From Agrobacterium tumefaciens (lineage in GTDB: Bacteria; Pseudomonadota; Alphaproteobacteria; Rhizobiales; Rhizobiaceae): 64,000 nucleotides of DNA. Positions within the stretch are counted from its first letter, which is position 1. Each line of letters opens with the position of its first letter. The translations under genes were made by a program, and so were the position numbers. The DNA is taken from contig NZ_CP039889.1 of assembly GCF_005221325.1 (NCBI RefSeq), positions 372,001 to 436,000 on the forward strand, written 5' to 3'. Below, piece by piece: positions 44,268 to 53,130 of the stretch. The notes under the pieces are model-generated. The model ran no database searches. It was not told the origin of the DNA and was given only the letters and a program-made list of their open reading frames with translations.

Positions 44268-44909
44268 ATGCGCGAAGCACTCATCGTCTGGGGCGGCTGG
44301 AGCGGCCACGAGCCACAGGAATGCGCCACCATCGTCAAGGACATGCTGGAGGAAGACGGTTTCAAGGTCTATGTCGAGCACAGCACGGAAGCCTTTGCCG
44401 ATCCCTCAGTACATGATCTCAGCCTCGTGGTGCCGATCGTCACCATGTCGAAGATCGAGAAGGAAGAGATCAAGAACCTGACAGCCGCCGTCGAAAACGG
44501 CGTCGGCATTGCCGGCTTCCATGGCGGCGCTGGCGACAGTTTCCGCGAATGTGTGGAATATCAGTTCATGATCGGCGGCCAGTGGGTCGCCCATCCCGGT
44601 AATATCATCGATTACACGGTCAACATCACCCGGCCGGACGACCCGCTGATGGAGGGTATTTCCGATTTCCCCTATACGTCGGAACAATATTACATGCATG
44701 TCGACCCCTCGAACGAGGTTCTGGCGACAACGAAATTCACCGGCGATCACGCGTGGTGGATCGACGGCGTGGTGATGCCGGTGGTCTGGAAGCGCAAATA
44801 CGGCAAGGGCCGCGTCTTTTATTCGGCACTCGGCCATCAGGCCAAGGAATTTTCCGTGCCGCAGATGAAGACCATGTTCCGCCGCGGCGCGAACTGGGCG
44901 GCGCGGTAA
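44268..44909 (+). CDS. ThuA-like protein (trehalose utilisation family)
   Basis: 213 residues behind GAGGAGG, 17 bases after the dehydrogenase. Class I glutamine-amidotransferase-like fold: REALIVWGGWSGHEPQECATIVKDML at the start, GVGIAGFHGGAGDSFRECVEYQFMIGGQWVAHPG in the centre (the catalytic Cys of true amidotransferases is replaced), and GDHAWWIDGVVMPVVWKRKYGKGRVFYSALGH near the end. ThuA proteins accompany Gfo/Idh dehydrogenases in disaccharide catabolism. Their biochemical role is still unsettled. Confidence 0.88.
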   Translation: MREALIVWGGWSGHEPQECATIVKDMLEEDGFKVYVEHSTEAFADPSVHDLSLVVPIVTMSKIEKEEIKNLTAAVENGVGIAGFHGGAGDSFRECVEYQFMIGGQWVAHPGNIIDYTVNITRPDDPLMEGISDFPYTSEQYYMHVDPSNEVLATTKFTGDHAWWIDGVVMPVVWKRKYGKGRVFYSALGHQAKEFSVPQMKTMFRRGANWAAR

Positions 44910-44920
44910 CGGTTGCAGCG

Positions 44921-44944
44921 GGAGCGGTCTTGAAAGACCGCTCC
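44921..44944. terminator. Hairpin between convergent ThuA-like and amidase genes
   Basis: GGAGCGGTCT and AGACCGCTCC form a perfect 10-bp stem with a TGAA loop, lying between the two stops. No T run follows on either strand, so termination strength is uncertain. Confidence 0.5.
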
Positions 44945-44950
44945 TCCATC

Positions 44951-46312
44951 TCACCAGTCGCGTATAATCTCTTCCGCCGCCGTCGCCATACCCAGCAGGT
45001 GATCATCCGTCCCATGCAGGCCGGAAAGCAGCAGGCCGACCGGCATTCCCGCGTCGCCTGTTCCACAGGGGATCGACACGCCACAATGGTCCAGGAAATT
45101 ACCGATCTGGGTGTTGCGCAAGGTCTTGGCGTTCATCGCAAAAAAGGCGTCGTCATTTTCCACGAGCGGCGCCACCTTCGCCGCGACATGCGGCAATGTC
45201 GGTGACACCAGAAGCTCGTCCCTGCCGATCATGGCGGAAAACGCCGCCGTCATCCGTTCGCGCGCCTCGATGATGGCGATATAGTCAGGCATGGAGATAT
45301 TCGCTCCGAGCCTTGTTCGCACGACAACGCGCGGGTCCATGCGCGCCGCTTCAGCACCTTCCAGACGGGTTTTGTGCAGGGCAAAGGCTTCCGCCGTCAC
45401 CAGCGCGCCCTTTTCCCTGATGAGATCGAACAATTCCGAAAAGACCGGGAATGCCTGCCGCCGCACCGAAGCGCCGGCGCGCGCTAGCCGCTCCACCGCC
45501 TGTTCGAATGCGGCCGCGACACCCGCCTCGATGCCATCAAAAACCACCGTTTCCGGCACCACCAGCGACACGCCAGACAAAGGCATGCGCACCAGATCGG
45601 CAGCCGTCCTGCCGCGCATCGCGGCATCCACCCAGATGGCATCCTGCACGGTGTGGGTAAGCGGTCCGAGCGAATCGAGGCTTTTCGCCAGAGGATAAAC
45701 CCCGCGCATCGAATAGCGGCCACGGCTCGCCTTATACCCCACCACGCCATTGAAGGCGGCCGGAATGCGCACCGATCCGCCCGTATCCGTACCGATCGCC
45801 ACCGGCACCAGACCGGCTGCTACGACAACGCCCGCCCCCGATGACGAACCGCCCGGCAGGCGATGGCCGTCCGTGGAAACAGGATTGCGCGGTGTGCCGT
45901 AATGCGGGTTGATGCCAAGACCGGAAAAAGCGAACTCACTCATATTGGTGCGGCCGATGGAAACCATTCCTGCCTGCTTCAGGGCCGCCACCACATCCGC
46001 ATCGCGGGATGCGGGCGCATCATCAGCCAACACCTTCGATCCGGCGGTGGTGGCAATGCCCTCGAGATCGAACAGATCCTTCCAGGCCACCGGAATACCA
46101 TCAAGTACGCCGCAGGAACGGCCCTCACGAATGCGTTTCGAGGCACCTTCCGCCTCCGCCATGGCCCGCTCTGACGTCAGGCTGACAAAGATCGCCTGGT
46201 CATCCTCTTTGCTGATCGCATCGAGCGTCTCCTCCGCCAAAGCGCGCGGATCGAGATGGCCGCTTTGGATAAGAATGGAAAGCTGCGCGATGTTTTTGCC
46301 CCGATGAGCCAT
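44951..46312 (-). CDS. Amidase signature family hydrolase
   Basis: 453 residues from the ATG at 46312 behind AGGGAAG; the frame is open to 46378. The Ser-cisSer-Lys triad is visible: Lys in GIPVAWKDLFDLEG (about residue 75), and the signature LPGGSSSGAGVVVAAGLVPVAIGTDTGGSVRIPAAFNGVVGYK with the cis-Ser and nucleophile Ser (about 150-175). These enzymes hydrolyse amides, or act as GatA in tRNA amidation; absence of gatB and gatC nearby argues for a catabolic amidase. Single gene, convergent with the ThuA-like gene. Substrate unknown. Confidence 0.88.
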   Translation of the reverse strand: MAHRGKNIAQLSILIQSGHLDPRALAEETLDAISKEDDQAIFVSLTSERAMAEAEGASKRIREGRSCGVLDGIPVAWKDLFDLEGIATTAGSKVLADDAPASRDADVVAALKQAGMVSIGRTNMSEFAFSGLGINPHYGTPRNPVSTDGHRLPGGSSSGAGVVVAAGLVPVAIGTDTGGSVRIPAAFNGVVGYKASRGRYSMRGVYPLAKSLDSLGPLTHTVQDAIWVDAAMRGRTAADLVRMPLSGVSLVVPETVVFDGIEAGVAAAFEQAVERLARAGASVRRQAFPVFSELFDLIREKGALVTAEAFALHKTRLEGAEAARMDPRVVVRTRLGANISMPDYIAIIEARERMTAAFSAMIGRDELLVSPTLPHVAAKVAPLVENDDAFFAMNAKTLRNTQIGNFLDHCGVSIPCGTGDAGMPVGLLLSGLHGTDDHLLGMATAAEEIIRDW

Positions 46313-46625
46313 GATATCTTCCCTGAAACCCGCATGTCGCGCCCAACATGCCGTTTCTCGGCCACTTGGCAAGGCCAATCACCACAGCCACGGTCATCCG
46401 GGCGGCGCAAAATCCTGAGCCCGCGCTCCGTTTCCGGCAGGCTAGTTTTTTCAACCACAGGTATAGGCCTGTCACGCCGTATATCAGCAACGACTATAAA
46501 AAGACGGACTAATTCTTAATCGCATCTAAACTTTGTTGAATTATTTAGCAGACACCGCTGAAATACATGCCCTATAAAAATTCCATAAAACAATCATAAC
46601 GCGACATCGCGGGGGACTATCGCGA
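46313..46625. other. Intergenic region between amidase and GGDEF-EAL gene
   Basis: 313 bases, AT-rich between about 46490 and 46600. It must hold the divergent promoters of the amidase and the GGDEF-EAL gene. A GGGGGAC ribosome site precedes 46626. I see no gene, no clear operator and no riboswitch fold. Confidence 0.4.
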
Positions 46626-48944
46626 ATGGAAGAGACTGCCTATCAGGGGACAGATAGACAGGTTGAACCGGGCCAGAAGCTTCGCTCACCGACGCAACCG
46701 GAAACAGGCCGGTTTTCGCGGCGGCGGTCACTTGCCAGCAAGATAACCCTCATCTTTCTGGGCGGCGTAATCTTTTCCTACAGCATTGGCGCACTCGTCG
46801 GCTGGTACATGTTCGTCGCCGCTGCGGGCGAGCAATGGCTCAACCAGGCCCGCGTCAACTCGCAGATTGCCAGCGCCACGCTTCGCAGCATCTACACCTA
46901 TGTCAGCGTCACCGCCGATGCGGACGGGCAGGTCAATGGCATATTGACCGACAAACCGATTGGCGATGATGATTCCATTCTCGTCACCGGCTTCAACCCC
47001 AGTGACGTTCTCGCGCTTATTGGCGCACAGACCAAGAATGCCGTCTGGCTTTTCCGTTATGACGAGGCAGATTCCGGCTTTCGCCAGATCGCTACCGCCT
47101 TTGACAACGCCACCGATGACGGCGAAAAGCCGCTTGCCACCGATCCCATCTTTTCCAGAGATGCGGTTGCCGCGCGTTTTTCCACCGGTTTTGCCACCAT
47201 CGGCGAGTCCAGCCACTATATCGGCCTGCTGCCGATCATCAGCACGGAAACGAAGAAACCCATCGGCGCGGTCGCCGTCAGTATCGGCGGTTCGGACGCG
47301 CTTTACGGCGCACAGCGCAAGCTGATCTATAATTCGCTCGCCGCGCTGATCGTGGTCCTGACCGTTACCGGCGTGCTTGTGACCGTCATTGCCCGGCATT
47401 TCCTCAAACCGGTCCCGGCGCTGGTGCAGGCAACACTTCGAATTGCCCGTGAAGAAACCGATGTCGTCACACCGTTTCAGGAACGACGGGACGAAATCGG
47501 CGACATGGCGACCGCCATTGAAACACTGCGTGAAGCGGTTCTGGAACGCGGACGCCTGCGGCAGATACGCGATATGGCGCAGCAGCTCGAACATATGGCG
47601 CATCACGATGCACTGACCGGACTGCCCAACCGCGTGCTGCTGATGAAGACGCTGGAAAACCGTCTCGAACATCTTGCCGCGTCAGGCCAGCCATTCAATG
47701 TCATGCTGCTCGATCTCGACCGCTTCAAGGCCGTCAATGACACGCTGGGACACGCCGCCGGCGATGCCTTGCTGGTGGCGGTGGCCTCGCGCATTTCTTC
47801 CGTGCTCGGTGAAAACGACATGGTGAGCCGTCTCGGCGGCGACGAATTCGCGATTATCCAAACCACAAAAGGCGATTGCGAGAGCGACGCGGCGATGCTG
47901 GCAGCGCGGGTGGTGCATGCGGTCTCGCGCAGATTCAACCTCGAAGGCAGCGATATCAGCATCGATACCAGCATCGGCATCGCCTGCGCGCCGGGTCACG
48001 GCACATCCGCCACGCAGCTCCTGCAACATGCCGATCTCGGCCTTTACCGTGCAAAATCCATGGGCTGCGGTTATTTCGTCTTCTACGAGCCGGGCATGGA
48101 CATGGCGGCAAAGCACAAGCATGCGTTGGAAATCGACATGAAATCCGCGCTTGAAAACCACGAATTCGAGCTGCATTACCAGCCCGTGGTCAATCTGCAG
48201 AGCGGCCGCATCGTCGCTTATGAGGCGCTGGCCCGCTGGCGGCACAGCAAACTCGGCCTCATCACCCCGGACCGCTTCATCACCCTTGCGGAAGAAAACA
48301 ACTTCATCAAGCCGTTGGGCGAATGGGTGCTGGCGCAGGCCTGCGCAGATGCGATGCGCTGGCCGAAAGATATCAGGCTCGCCGTCAATCTGTCCGCCGT
48401 TCAGCTCTCCAATGATGATATTGTCCCTGTTGTCGACCGCGCACTCGAAAAATCCGGCTTCCCGGCCGAGCGGCTCGAACTGGAAGTCACGGAAACCGCG
48501 ATGCTGGAGCGAGACAGCAGTACGAAAGCGTTGAAACTGCTGAAGGAAAGAGGTGTCCGTTTAGCACTTGATGATTTCGGCACCGGTTATGCCGGGCTCA
48601 GCACGCTGACCCACGTCGCCTTCGACAAGATCAAGATCGACCGCGAATTCGTCTCCGGCCTGCCCGCCAATCCCATGTGTTCGGCCATCGTCAACACCAT
48701 CATCGACATGGCCGAGCAGATCGGCCTGAAGGTGACCGCCGAGGGCGTTGAAAACATGGATCAGCTCGAGGCCCTCAAGCTTTCGGGGTGCGATGAAGCG
48801 CAGGGCTACTATTTTGCCGAACCCGCGCCGCTTGCCCGGATACTCAGGAATCGCGCCGTTATCACCCCGGTCGCGAAGGACGAGATCGACGATGTCGGTC
48901 AGTCAGTACGCAACGCCTATCACCCACCACAAAAAGCGATTTGA
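46626..48944 (+). CDS. Membrane sensor with GGDEF and EAL domains (c-di-GMP turnover)
   Basis: 772 residues. A membrane helix at about 40-63, a periplasmic sensor region at about 68-230, a second helix at about 235-257, then a HAMP-like segment (258-315). The GGDEF domain (about 325-490) has an intact GGDEF at 404-408, but the inhibitory RxxD site reads GEND at 395-398. The EAL domain (about 500-745) keeps E533 (YEALARW), N588, E620, D649/D650, K670, E706 and Q726, so phosphodiesterase activity is expected. It may both make and degrade c-di-GMP. Two periplasmic binding-protein genes follow in the same direction, 30 bases downstream, and could supply its ligand signal. Confidence 0.92.
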   Translation: MEETAYQGTDRQVEPGQKLRSPTQPETGRFSRRRSLASKITLIFLGGVIFSYSIGALVGWYMFVAAAGEQWLNQARVNSQIASATLRSIYTYVSVTADADGQVNGILTDKPIGDDDSILVTGFNPSDVLALIGAQTKNAVWLFRYDEADSGFRQIATAFDNATDDGEKPLATDPIFSRDAVAARFSTGFATIGESSHYIGLLPIISTETKKPIGAVAVSIGGSDALYGAQRKLIYNSLAALIVVLTVTGVLVTVIARHFLKPVPALVQATLRIAREETDVVTPFQERRDEIGDMATAIETLREAVLERGRLRQIRDMAQQLEHMAHHDALTGLPNRVLLMKTLENRLEHLAASGQPFNVMLLDLDRFKAVNDTLGHAAGDALLVAVASRISSVLGENDMVSRLGGDEFAIIQTTKGDCESDAAMLAARVVHAVSRRFNLEGSDISIDTSIGIACAPGHGTSATQLLQHADLGLYRAKSMGCGYFVFYEPGMDMAAKHKHALEIDMKSALENHEFELHYQPVVNLQSGRIVAYEALARWRHSKLGLITPDRFITLAEENNFIKPLGEWVLAQACADAMRWPKDIRLAVNLSAVQLSNDDIVPVVDRALEKSGFPAERLELEVTETAMLERDSSTKALKLLKERGVRLALDDFGTGYAGLSTLTHVAFDKIKIDREFVSGLPANPMCSAIVNTIIDMAEQIGLKVTAEGVENMDQLEALKLSGCDEAQGYYFAEPAPLARILRNRAVITPVAKDEIDDVGQSVRNAYHPPQKAI

Positions 48945-48974
48945 GAAACCGGCCGCCGGCCAAAAGGACATAAT

Positions 48975-49868
48975 ATGCGCCTTTCAGTATTTTGCCTTTT
49001 CCTCACATGCTTTGCCCCTGTTACTGCCTTGCAGGCAGCCGAAGCAGGCGACACGCTTCAGCAGATTGCCAGAACCGCAAAAATCCGCATCGGCTATCGC
49101 GAGGCGGAGCCGCCCTTTTCCTATCAATTGCCCAATGGCGAGGTTACCGGCTTTTCGACCGATCTCTGTCGGGCGATCAGCGAGGATATTCGCAGCAAGC
49201 TCAAGCTCGACAAGATCGAACTCGAATACGTCAAGGCAACGCCCGCGACCCGCTTCATCCTTGTCCGCAGCGGCCAGATCGACATTGAATGCGCCGCCAC
49301 CACCAATAATAGCGAACGCCGCAAGATCGTCGATTTCTCCTATCCCAACTTCATGACCGCAACGCAGTTTCTCTCCCGCAAGCAGGACAATCTGAAAAGC
49401 CTTGCCGATCTCGCGGGGCGATCCGTCACATCCGCCTCCGGCACCGTCAATATCGAACAGCTAAACGCCATAAACCGCGCGAAGAACCTCAATATCTCGG
49501 TAATGCCGACCAAGACCAATGAAGAAGCCTTCGAGCTTGTTGTTGCCGGCAAGGCCTCCGCCTTCGTGATGGACGGCATATTGCTGGCGGCGCTGGCGGC
49601 GACCTCGGAAAATCCGGACCTATATGCACTTTCCGAAGAAACCCTGAGCGCTCCCGAACCCTACGGTCTGGTTTTCCGGCGGAACGACCCGGCGTTCAAG
49701 GCGGCGGTCAATGATAGTCTTCGGCATATCTTCACCAGTTCAACCATTCACGGCCTTTATGAAAAATGGTTCACCAAACCCATTCCGCCGAATGGCATGA
49801 ACCTGAACCTGCCGATGGCCGCCTCCCTGAAACAGGCCTACGACCATCCGAGTGAATACCAGGACTGA
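48975..49868 (+). CDS. GltI-like periplasmic amino acid-binding protein, orphan 1
   Basis: 297 residues with signal peptide MRLSVFCLFLTCFAPVTALQAAEA. SBP family 3 features: IRIGYREAEPPFSYQLPNGEVTGFSTDLCRAI, TRFILVRSGQIDIECAATTNNSERRKIVDFSYPNF and LADLAGRSVTSASGTVN. The C-terminal YEKWFTKPIPPNGMNLNLPM resembles glutamate/aspartate-binding GltI. No permease or ATPase gene is near. It starts 30 bases after the GGDEF-EAL stop, and a paralogue follows. Likely a ligand sensor for the cyclase/phosphodiesterase rather than a transporter part, by analogy with NspS-MbaA. Confidence 0.88.
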   Translation: MRLSVFCLFLTCFAPVTALQAAEAGDTLQQIARTAKIRIGYREAEPPFSYQLPNGEVTGFSTDLCRAISEDIRSKLKLDKIELEYVKATPATRFILVRSGQIDIECAATTNNSERRKIVDFSYPNFMTATQFLSRKQDNLKSLADLAGRSVTSASGTVNIEQLNAINRAKNLNISVMPTKTNEEAFELVVAGKASAFVMDGILLAALAATSENPDLYALSEETLSAPEPYGLVFRRNDPAFKAAVNDSLRHIFTSSTIHGLYEKWFTKPIPPNGMNLNLPMAASLKQAYDHPSEYQD

Positions 49869-49939
49869 AAGCGCAAGACGCCAAACCGCATTGATTTGAT
49901 GACGATGTTTTAACGGATTATTTTAGCTGGAGATGCGCG

Positions 49940-50842
49940 ATGCAGAGATCGACATTGTGGCTTTTGTTGTTTTTCCTCAGTCTTCTGCCCGCAGAGGCGG
50001 CCAGCGACGATGCCCAACCGCCAACACTTGAAACCATTGCCAGAACAGGCACGATCCGGCTCGGCTATGCCGACCGCAACGTTCCCTTTTCCTATCTGGG
50101 CACCGCCCCGGAACCGATCGGCTACAGTATCGAACTGTGCCTGAGAGTGGCGGATTCGATCAAGAAAAAGCTGGGCTTACCGGAGCTGAAGGTCGAGTTC
50201 GTTAAACGCACGCCCAGCAACCGCATCATGCTTCTCAATGACGGCACCATGGACATGGAATGCGTGGCGAGCACGAATACGGAGGAAAGACGCAAGGCCG
50301 TCTGGTTTTCCTACAGCCACTTCATCACCGGCACGCGTTATGTCGCGCTGAAATCGAGCGGCCTGAACACCGTCGCCGATCTCGCCGGACGGACGGTGGT
50401 GGTGACGACGGGCACCATCAATATCAGCCAGCTCAACGTGCTCAATCGCAAACTGGGAATGAACATCGCCGTCCTGCAGAATGACAGCACCGAGGGCAGT
50501 TTCGACATGGTGACGGAAAACCGCGCCTCTGCCTTCGTCATGGACGATATTCTCCTGCGTTCCTTTGTCGCCGAGACCGGCAGGCCGGAAGATTATGTCA
50601 TTTCGAACGAATATCTCGCCCCGCCACAGCCCTATGGCCTGATGCTGCGGCACGGCGATACCGGTTTCCGGGACGCCGTCAACGAAGCGCTGGGGCAGAT
50701 TTATGCAAGCGGCGAAATCGAGAGAATCTACGACAAATGGTTCAACGCGCCGATCCCGCCGAACGGGATGAACCTCCAGCGTCCTCTGCCTGGCGATCTG
50801 GCCGAGGCGTTTCGAAGACCAGTCGATACGACAGCGGAATAA
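49940..50842 (+). CDS. GltI-like periplasmic amino acid-binding protein, orphan 2
   Basis: 300 residues with signal peptide MQRSTLWLLLFFLSLLPAEAAS. Paralogue of the preceding gene: IRLGYADRNVPFSYLGTAPEPIGYSIELCLRVADSI, RIMLLNDGTMDMECVASTNTEERRKAVWFSYSHF, LADLAGRTVVVTTGTINISQLNVLNR and YDKWFNAPIPPNGMNLQRPL. It shares the binding-site blocks with orphan 1 but differs across the rest, so the two may recognise different ligands. Last gene of the module; a strong terminator begins at its stop codon. Confidence 0.88.
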   Translation: MQRSTLWLLLFFLSLLPAEAASDDAQPPTLETIARTGTIRLGYADRNVPFSYLGTAPEPIGYSIELCLRVADSIKKKLGLPELKVEFVKRTPSNRIMLLNDGTMDMECVASTNTEERRKAVWFSYSHFITGTRYVALKSSGLNTVADLAGRTVVVTTGTINISQLNVLNRKLGMNIAVLQNDSTEGSFDMVTENRASAFVMDDILLRSFVAETGRPEDYVISNEYLAPPQPYGLMLRHGDTGFRDAVNEALGQIYASGEIERIYDKWFNAPIPPNGMNLQRPLPGDLAEAFRRPVDTTAE

Positions 50843-50873
50843 AAAACGCCGCTCCAAGGTGGGCGGCGTTTTT
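50842..50873. terminator. Bidirectional terminator between orphan SBP gene and minE
   Basis: AAAAACGCCGC and GCGGCGTTTTT pair over 11 bases around a 10-base loop. The A and T ends of the stem give T runs on both strands, so it can end both the SBP and the minCDE transcripts. Confidence 0.85.
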
Positions 50874-50883
50874 ATGAAATTTC

Positions 50884-51144
50884 TTACGCAGCGCGCAGAT
50901 CGGCACTCAGCGGGATTTCGACGTCGATCTCCAATATGGAAAAATGTTCGTCGCGATCCATCTTCACATGCACACGGTCGCCATCGATTTGCACATGCTT
51001 GGCGATGACGGCGAGAATTTCTTCCCGGAGAACGGCGACGAGATCGGTTCCCGACGACGCCCTTTCGTGGGCGAGCAGCACCTGCAGGCGCTCCCGCGCA
51101 AGCGGTGCCGACTTCTGTTTGCGGAAGATACTGAAGATGCTCAT
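50884..51144 (-). CDS. minE: Cell division topological specificity factor MinE
   Basis: 86 residues. The N-terminal membrane/MinD-binding part is [29 protein letters not shown] ([14 protein letters not shown] is the MinD-contact helix). The C-terminal topological domain has [45 protein letters not shown]. It drives pole-to-pole oscillation of MinD by stimulating its ATPase. Third gene of minCDE, overlapping the minD stop by four bases. Confidence 0.96.
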   Translation of the reverse strand: MSIFSIFRKQKSAPLARERLQVLLAHERASSGTDLVAVLREEILAVIAKHVQIDGDRVHVKMDRDEHFSILEIDVEIPLSADLRAA

Positions 51145-51956
51145 GCAGCCCTCCTTGCGAAGATCTTGGAGAAGATGCCACGCTTCTCGCCGGGGATGAC
51201 GACCGGGATATCCTCGCCGGAGAGGCGGCGGGCGGCGTCAAAATAGGCCATGGCGGGCGCGCAACGGGCATCCGCAAGCGTGACAGGCGCACCGACGTTC
51301 GAAGCGCGCAGCACATCCGTGCTTTCGGGAATGATGCCGAGCAGCGGTATAGAGAGGATTTCGAGAACGTCATCCACCTTCAGCATGTCGCCGCGTTCGG
51401 CGCGGGCGGAATCGTAACGCGTCAGGAGCAAGTGCTTTTCCATGCGCTCGCCGCGCTCGGCCTTCAGTGTCTTGGAATCGAGCAGGCCGATGATGCGGTC
51501 GCTGTCACGCACCGAGGAAACTTCCGGATTGGTGACGACGACGGCGACATCCGCATGGCGCATGGCCAGCGTCGCGCCGCGCTCGATGCCGGCCGGGCTG
51601 TCGCAGATCACCCAATCGAAATGTTTCTTCAACTCGTTGATGACCCATTCGACACCTTCCGGCGTCAGATTGTCCTTGTCGCGCGTCTGCGAGGCAGGCA
51701 GCAGAAACAGCGTCTCGAGGCGCTTGTCACGGATCAGCGCCTGCGTCAGCTTGGCGTCGCCCTGAATGACGTTGACGAGGTCATAAACCACGCGGCGTTC
51801 AGCACCCATGACCAGATCGAGATTGCGCAGGCCGACATCGAAATCGACAACCACGACCTTCTCTTTGTTCTGCGCCAATGCGGCGCCAAGCGCTGCGGTC
51901 GAGGTGGTCTTGCCGACCCCGCCCTTGCCGGAAGTTACAACGACTACCTTCCCCAT
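51141..51956 (-). CDS. minD: Septum site-determining ATPase MinD
   Basis: 271 residues. The deviant Walker [11 protein letters not shown] (8-17, with signature Lys10), then [43 protein letters not shown] and a C-terminal amphipathic membrane-targeting helix ([14 protein letters not shown]). MinD recruits MinC to the membrane and oscillates with MinE. It lies 35 bases after minC and overlaps minE. Confidence 0.96.
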   Translation of the reverse strand: MGKVVVVTSGKGGVGKTTSTAALGAALAQNKEKVVVVDFDVGLRNLDLVMGAERRVVYDLVNVIQGDAKLTQALIRDKRLETLFLLPASQTRDKDNLTPEGVEWVINELKKHFDWVICDSPAGIERGATLAMRHADVAVVVTNPEVSSVRDSDRIIGLLDSKTLKAERGERMEKHLLLTRYDSARAERGDMLKVDDVLEILSIPLLGIIPESTDVLRASNVGAPVTLADARCAPAMAYFDAARRLSGEDIPVVIPGEKRGIFSKIFARRAA

Positions 51957-51991
51957 ATGGCTCTCTCCTGTTCCTGTTCGTTTCTCTGTTA

Positions 51992-52720
51992 TCAGCCGAG
52001 TTTTGCGGCCTTGATCGTATCGTTTTCCAGCCAGAGCTGAACGGGCTGGCCACGCAGCTTGTCGTCAATGTCCTCGGCGACCTTGTAGACGCCATCGATG
52101 GCCAGAAGCTCGGCCTCCAGCTTGCGGCAAAAGATGCGTGCCGAGACATTGCCGAGCGAACCGGCCATGGCCCGCCCGCGCAGCGCGCCGTAAATATGCA
52201 CCGAACCGCCAGCGATGATTTCCGCACCCGAGGCAACCGAGCCGATGACGGTGACATCCCCCTCGGGAAACATGATCGACTGACCGGAGCGAACCGGTTC
52301 ATTGATGACCAGTGACTGCACGACGGCCCGGACCTCGCCCGAAGCGTGCGGTTTACCTTCCGGCAATTCGGTAGCGACGGCGACCGGCTCCACTTCGACA
52401 TCGGAAGCTGGCTTGCCACCCTTCAACGAAGGCGGCATGCCCGGTTCGATCATCGACGGGCGAACACCCTCGATACCCATGATGCCGACATTGCGTTCTC
52501 TCAGCGCCGCCAGCAATTCCTTCAGGCCCGCCTTGTCGAGCGACAGCTCCGACACGTCGAGAACCACAGGCCGCGACAGGAAGAAACCGGCCGAACGAGC
52601 GGCCAGATCATCAAGCCTTTCCAGCCATTGATCGACCGGAGATTCGGGGGACAGGACGACCGCGAGGAAGGAGCGGCCTTTGATACGGATCGAACGCTGG
52701 TCTGTTAGCACTTTGGTCAT
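51992..52720 (-). CDS. minC: Septum inhibitor MinC
   Basis: 242 residues from the ATG at 52720; the in-frame TTG at 52732 is the alternative, and neither has a strong ribosome site. The N-terminal FtsZ-inhibiting domain (about 10-110) includes SIRIKGRSFLAVVLSPESP and VVLDVSELSLDKAGLKELLAALRERNVGIMGIEGV. A linker leads to the C-terminal beta-helix for MinD binding, with VRSGQSIMFPEGDVTVIGSVASGAEIIAGGSVHIYGALRGRAMAGS. First gene of minCDE. A CtrA-type box lies 43-58 bases upstream of the ATG. Confidence 0.95.
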   Translation of the reverse strand: MTKVLTDQRSIRIKGRSFLAVVLSPESPVDQWLERLDDLAARSAGFFLSRPVVLDVSELSLDKAGLKELLAALRERNVGIMGIEGVRPSMIEPGMPPSLKGGKPASDVEVEPVAVATELPEGKPHASGEVRAVVQSLVINEPVRSGQSIMFPEGDVTVIGSVASGAEIIAGGSVHIYGALRGRAMAGSLGNVSARIFCRKLEAELLAIDGVYKVAEDIDDKLRGQPVQLWLENDTIKAAKLG

Positions 52721-52732
52721 CTTGGTAAACAA

Positions 52733-53130
52733 ATCGTTGACAATTAGGTACCTCGAATATGGTTAACAAATGGTTAACGCGCGCCCTGACGCGGTGAATT
52801 CGTTAATAAAATTCCTCACGCAAAAGCCTTCATGCAAAACATTCAAAAACACCTGTTAAAGCTTGAATTCATGTAACTGCCTCGCGAATGAAGGCGTATG
52901 ATAGCAGTGCATCCTTGCTGCAAGCTGACGCCTTCTTGCGGTTAAGCTCTCCCCACCTCCCCCACTTTCCCGGCTCGACTCGCGGGCATCACGCAGCGTC
53001 CGATTCTGGAACAACGTGCCTGCAACGCTCAGAAGATAACCATCTGCCTTTGGCAGCCGAAAAGCGATTCCGTTATGTCTCCCGATACTGTAGATACGGG
53101 CTGTACCGATAGTTCCAACGGAAGAATGAG
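52733..53130. other. Intergenic region between minC and HAD phosphatase
   Basis: 398 bases with divergent genes at its two ends. Apart from the CtrA-type site near minC there is an AT-rich part (52795-52870) that may hold promoters, and a GC-rich part (52880-53100) in which I found no convincing gene or RNA. Confidence 0.4.
52763..52778. promoter_or_regulatory. CtrA-type binding site upstream of minCDE
   Basis: TTAACAAATGGTTAAC on the plus strand is an exact TTAA-N7-TTAAC. On the minus strand, the direction of minC, it reads as two TTAACCAT half-sites one helical turn apart. It is the only such site in the minC upstream region. Binding is inferred from the consensus. Confidence 0.65.
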
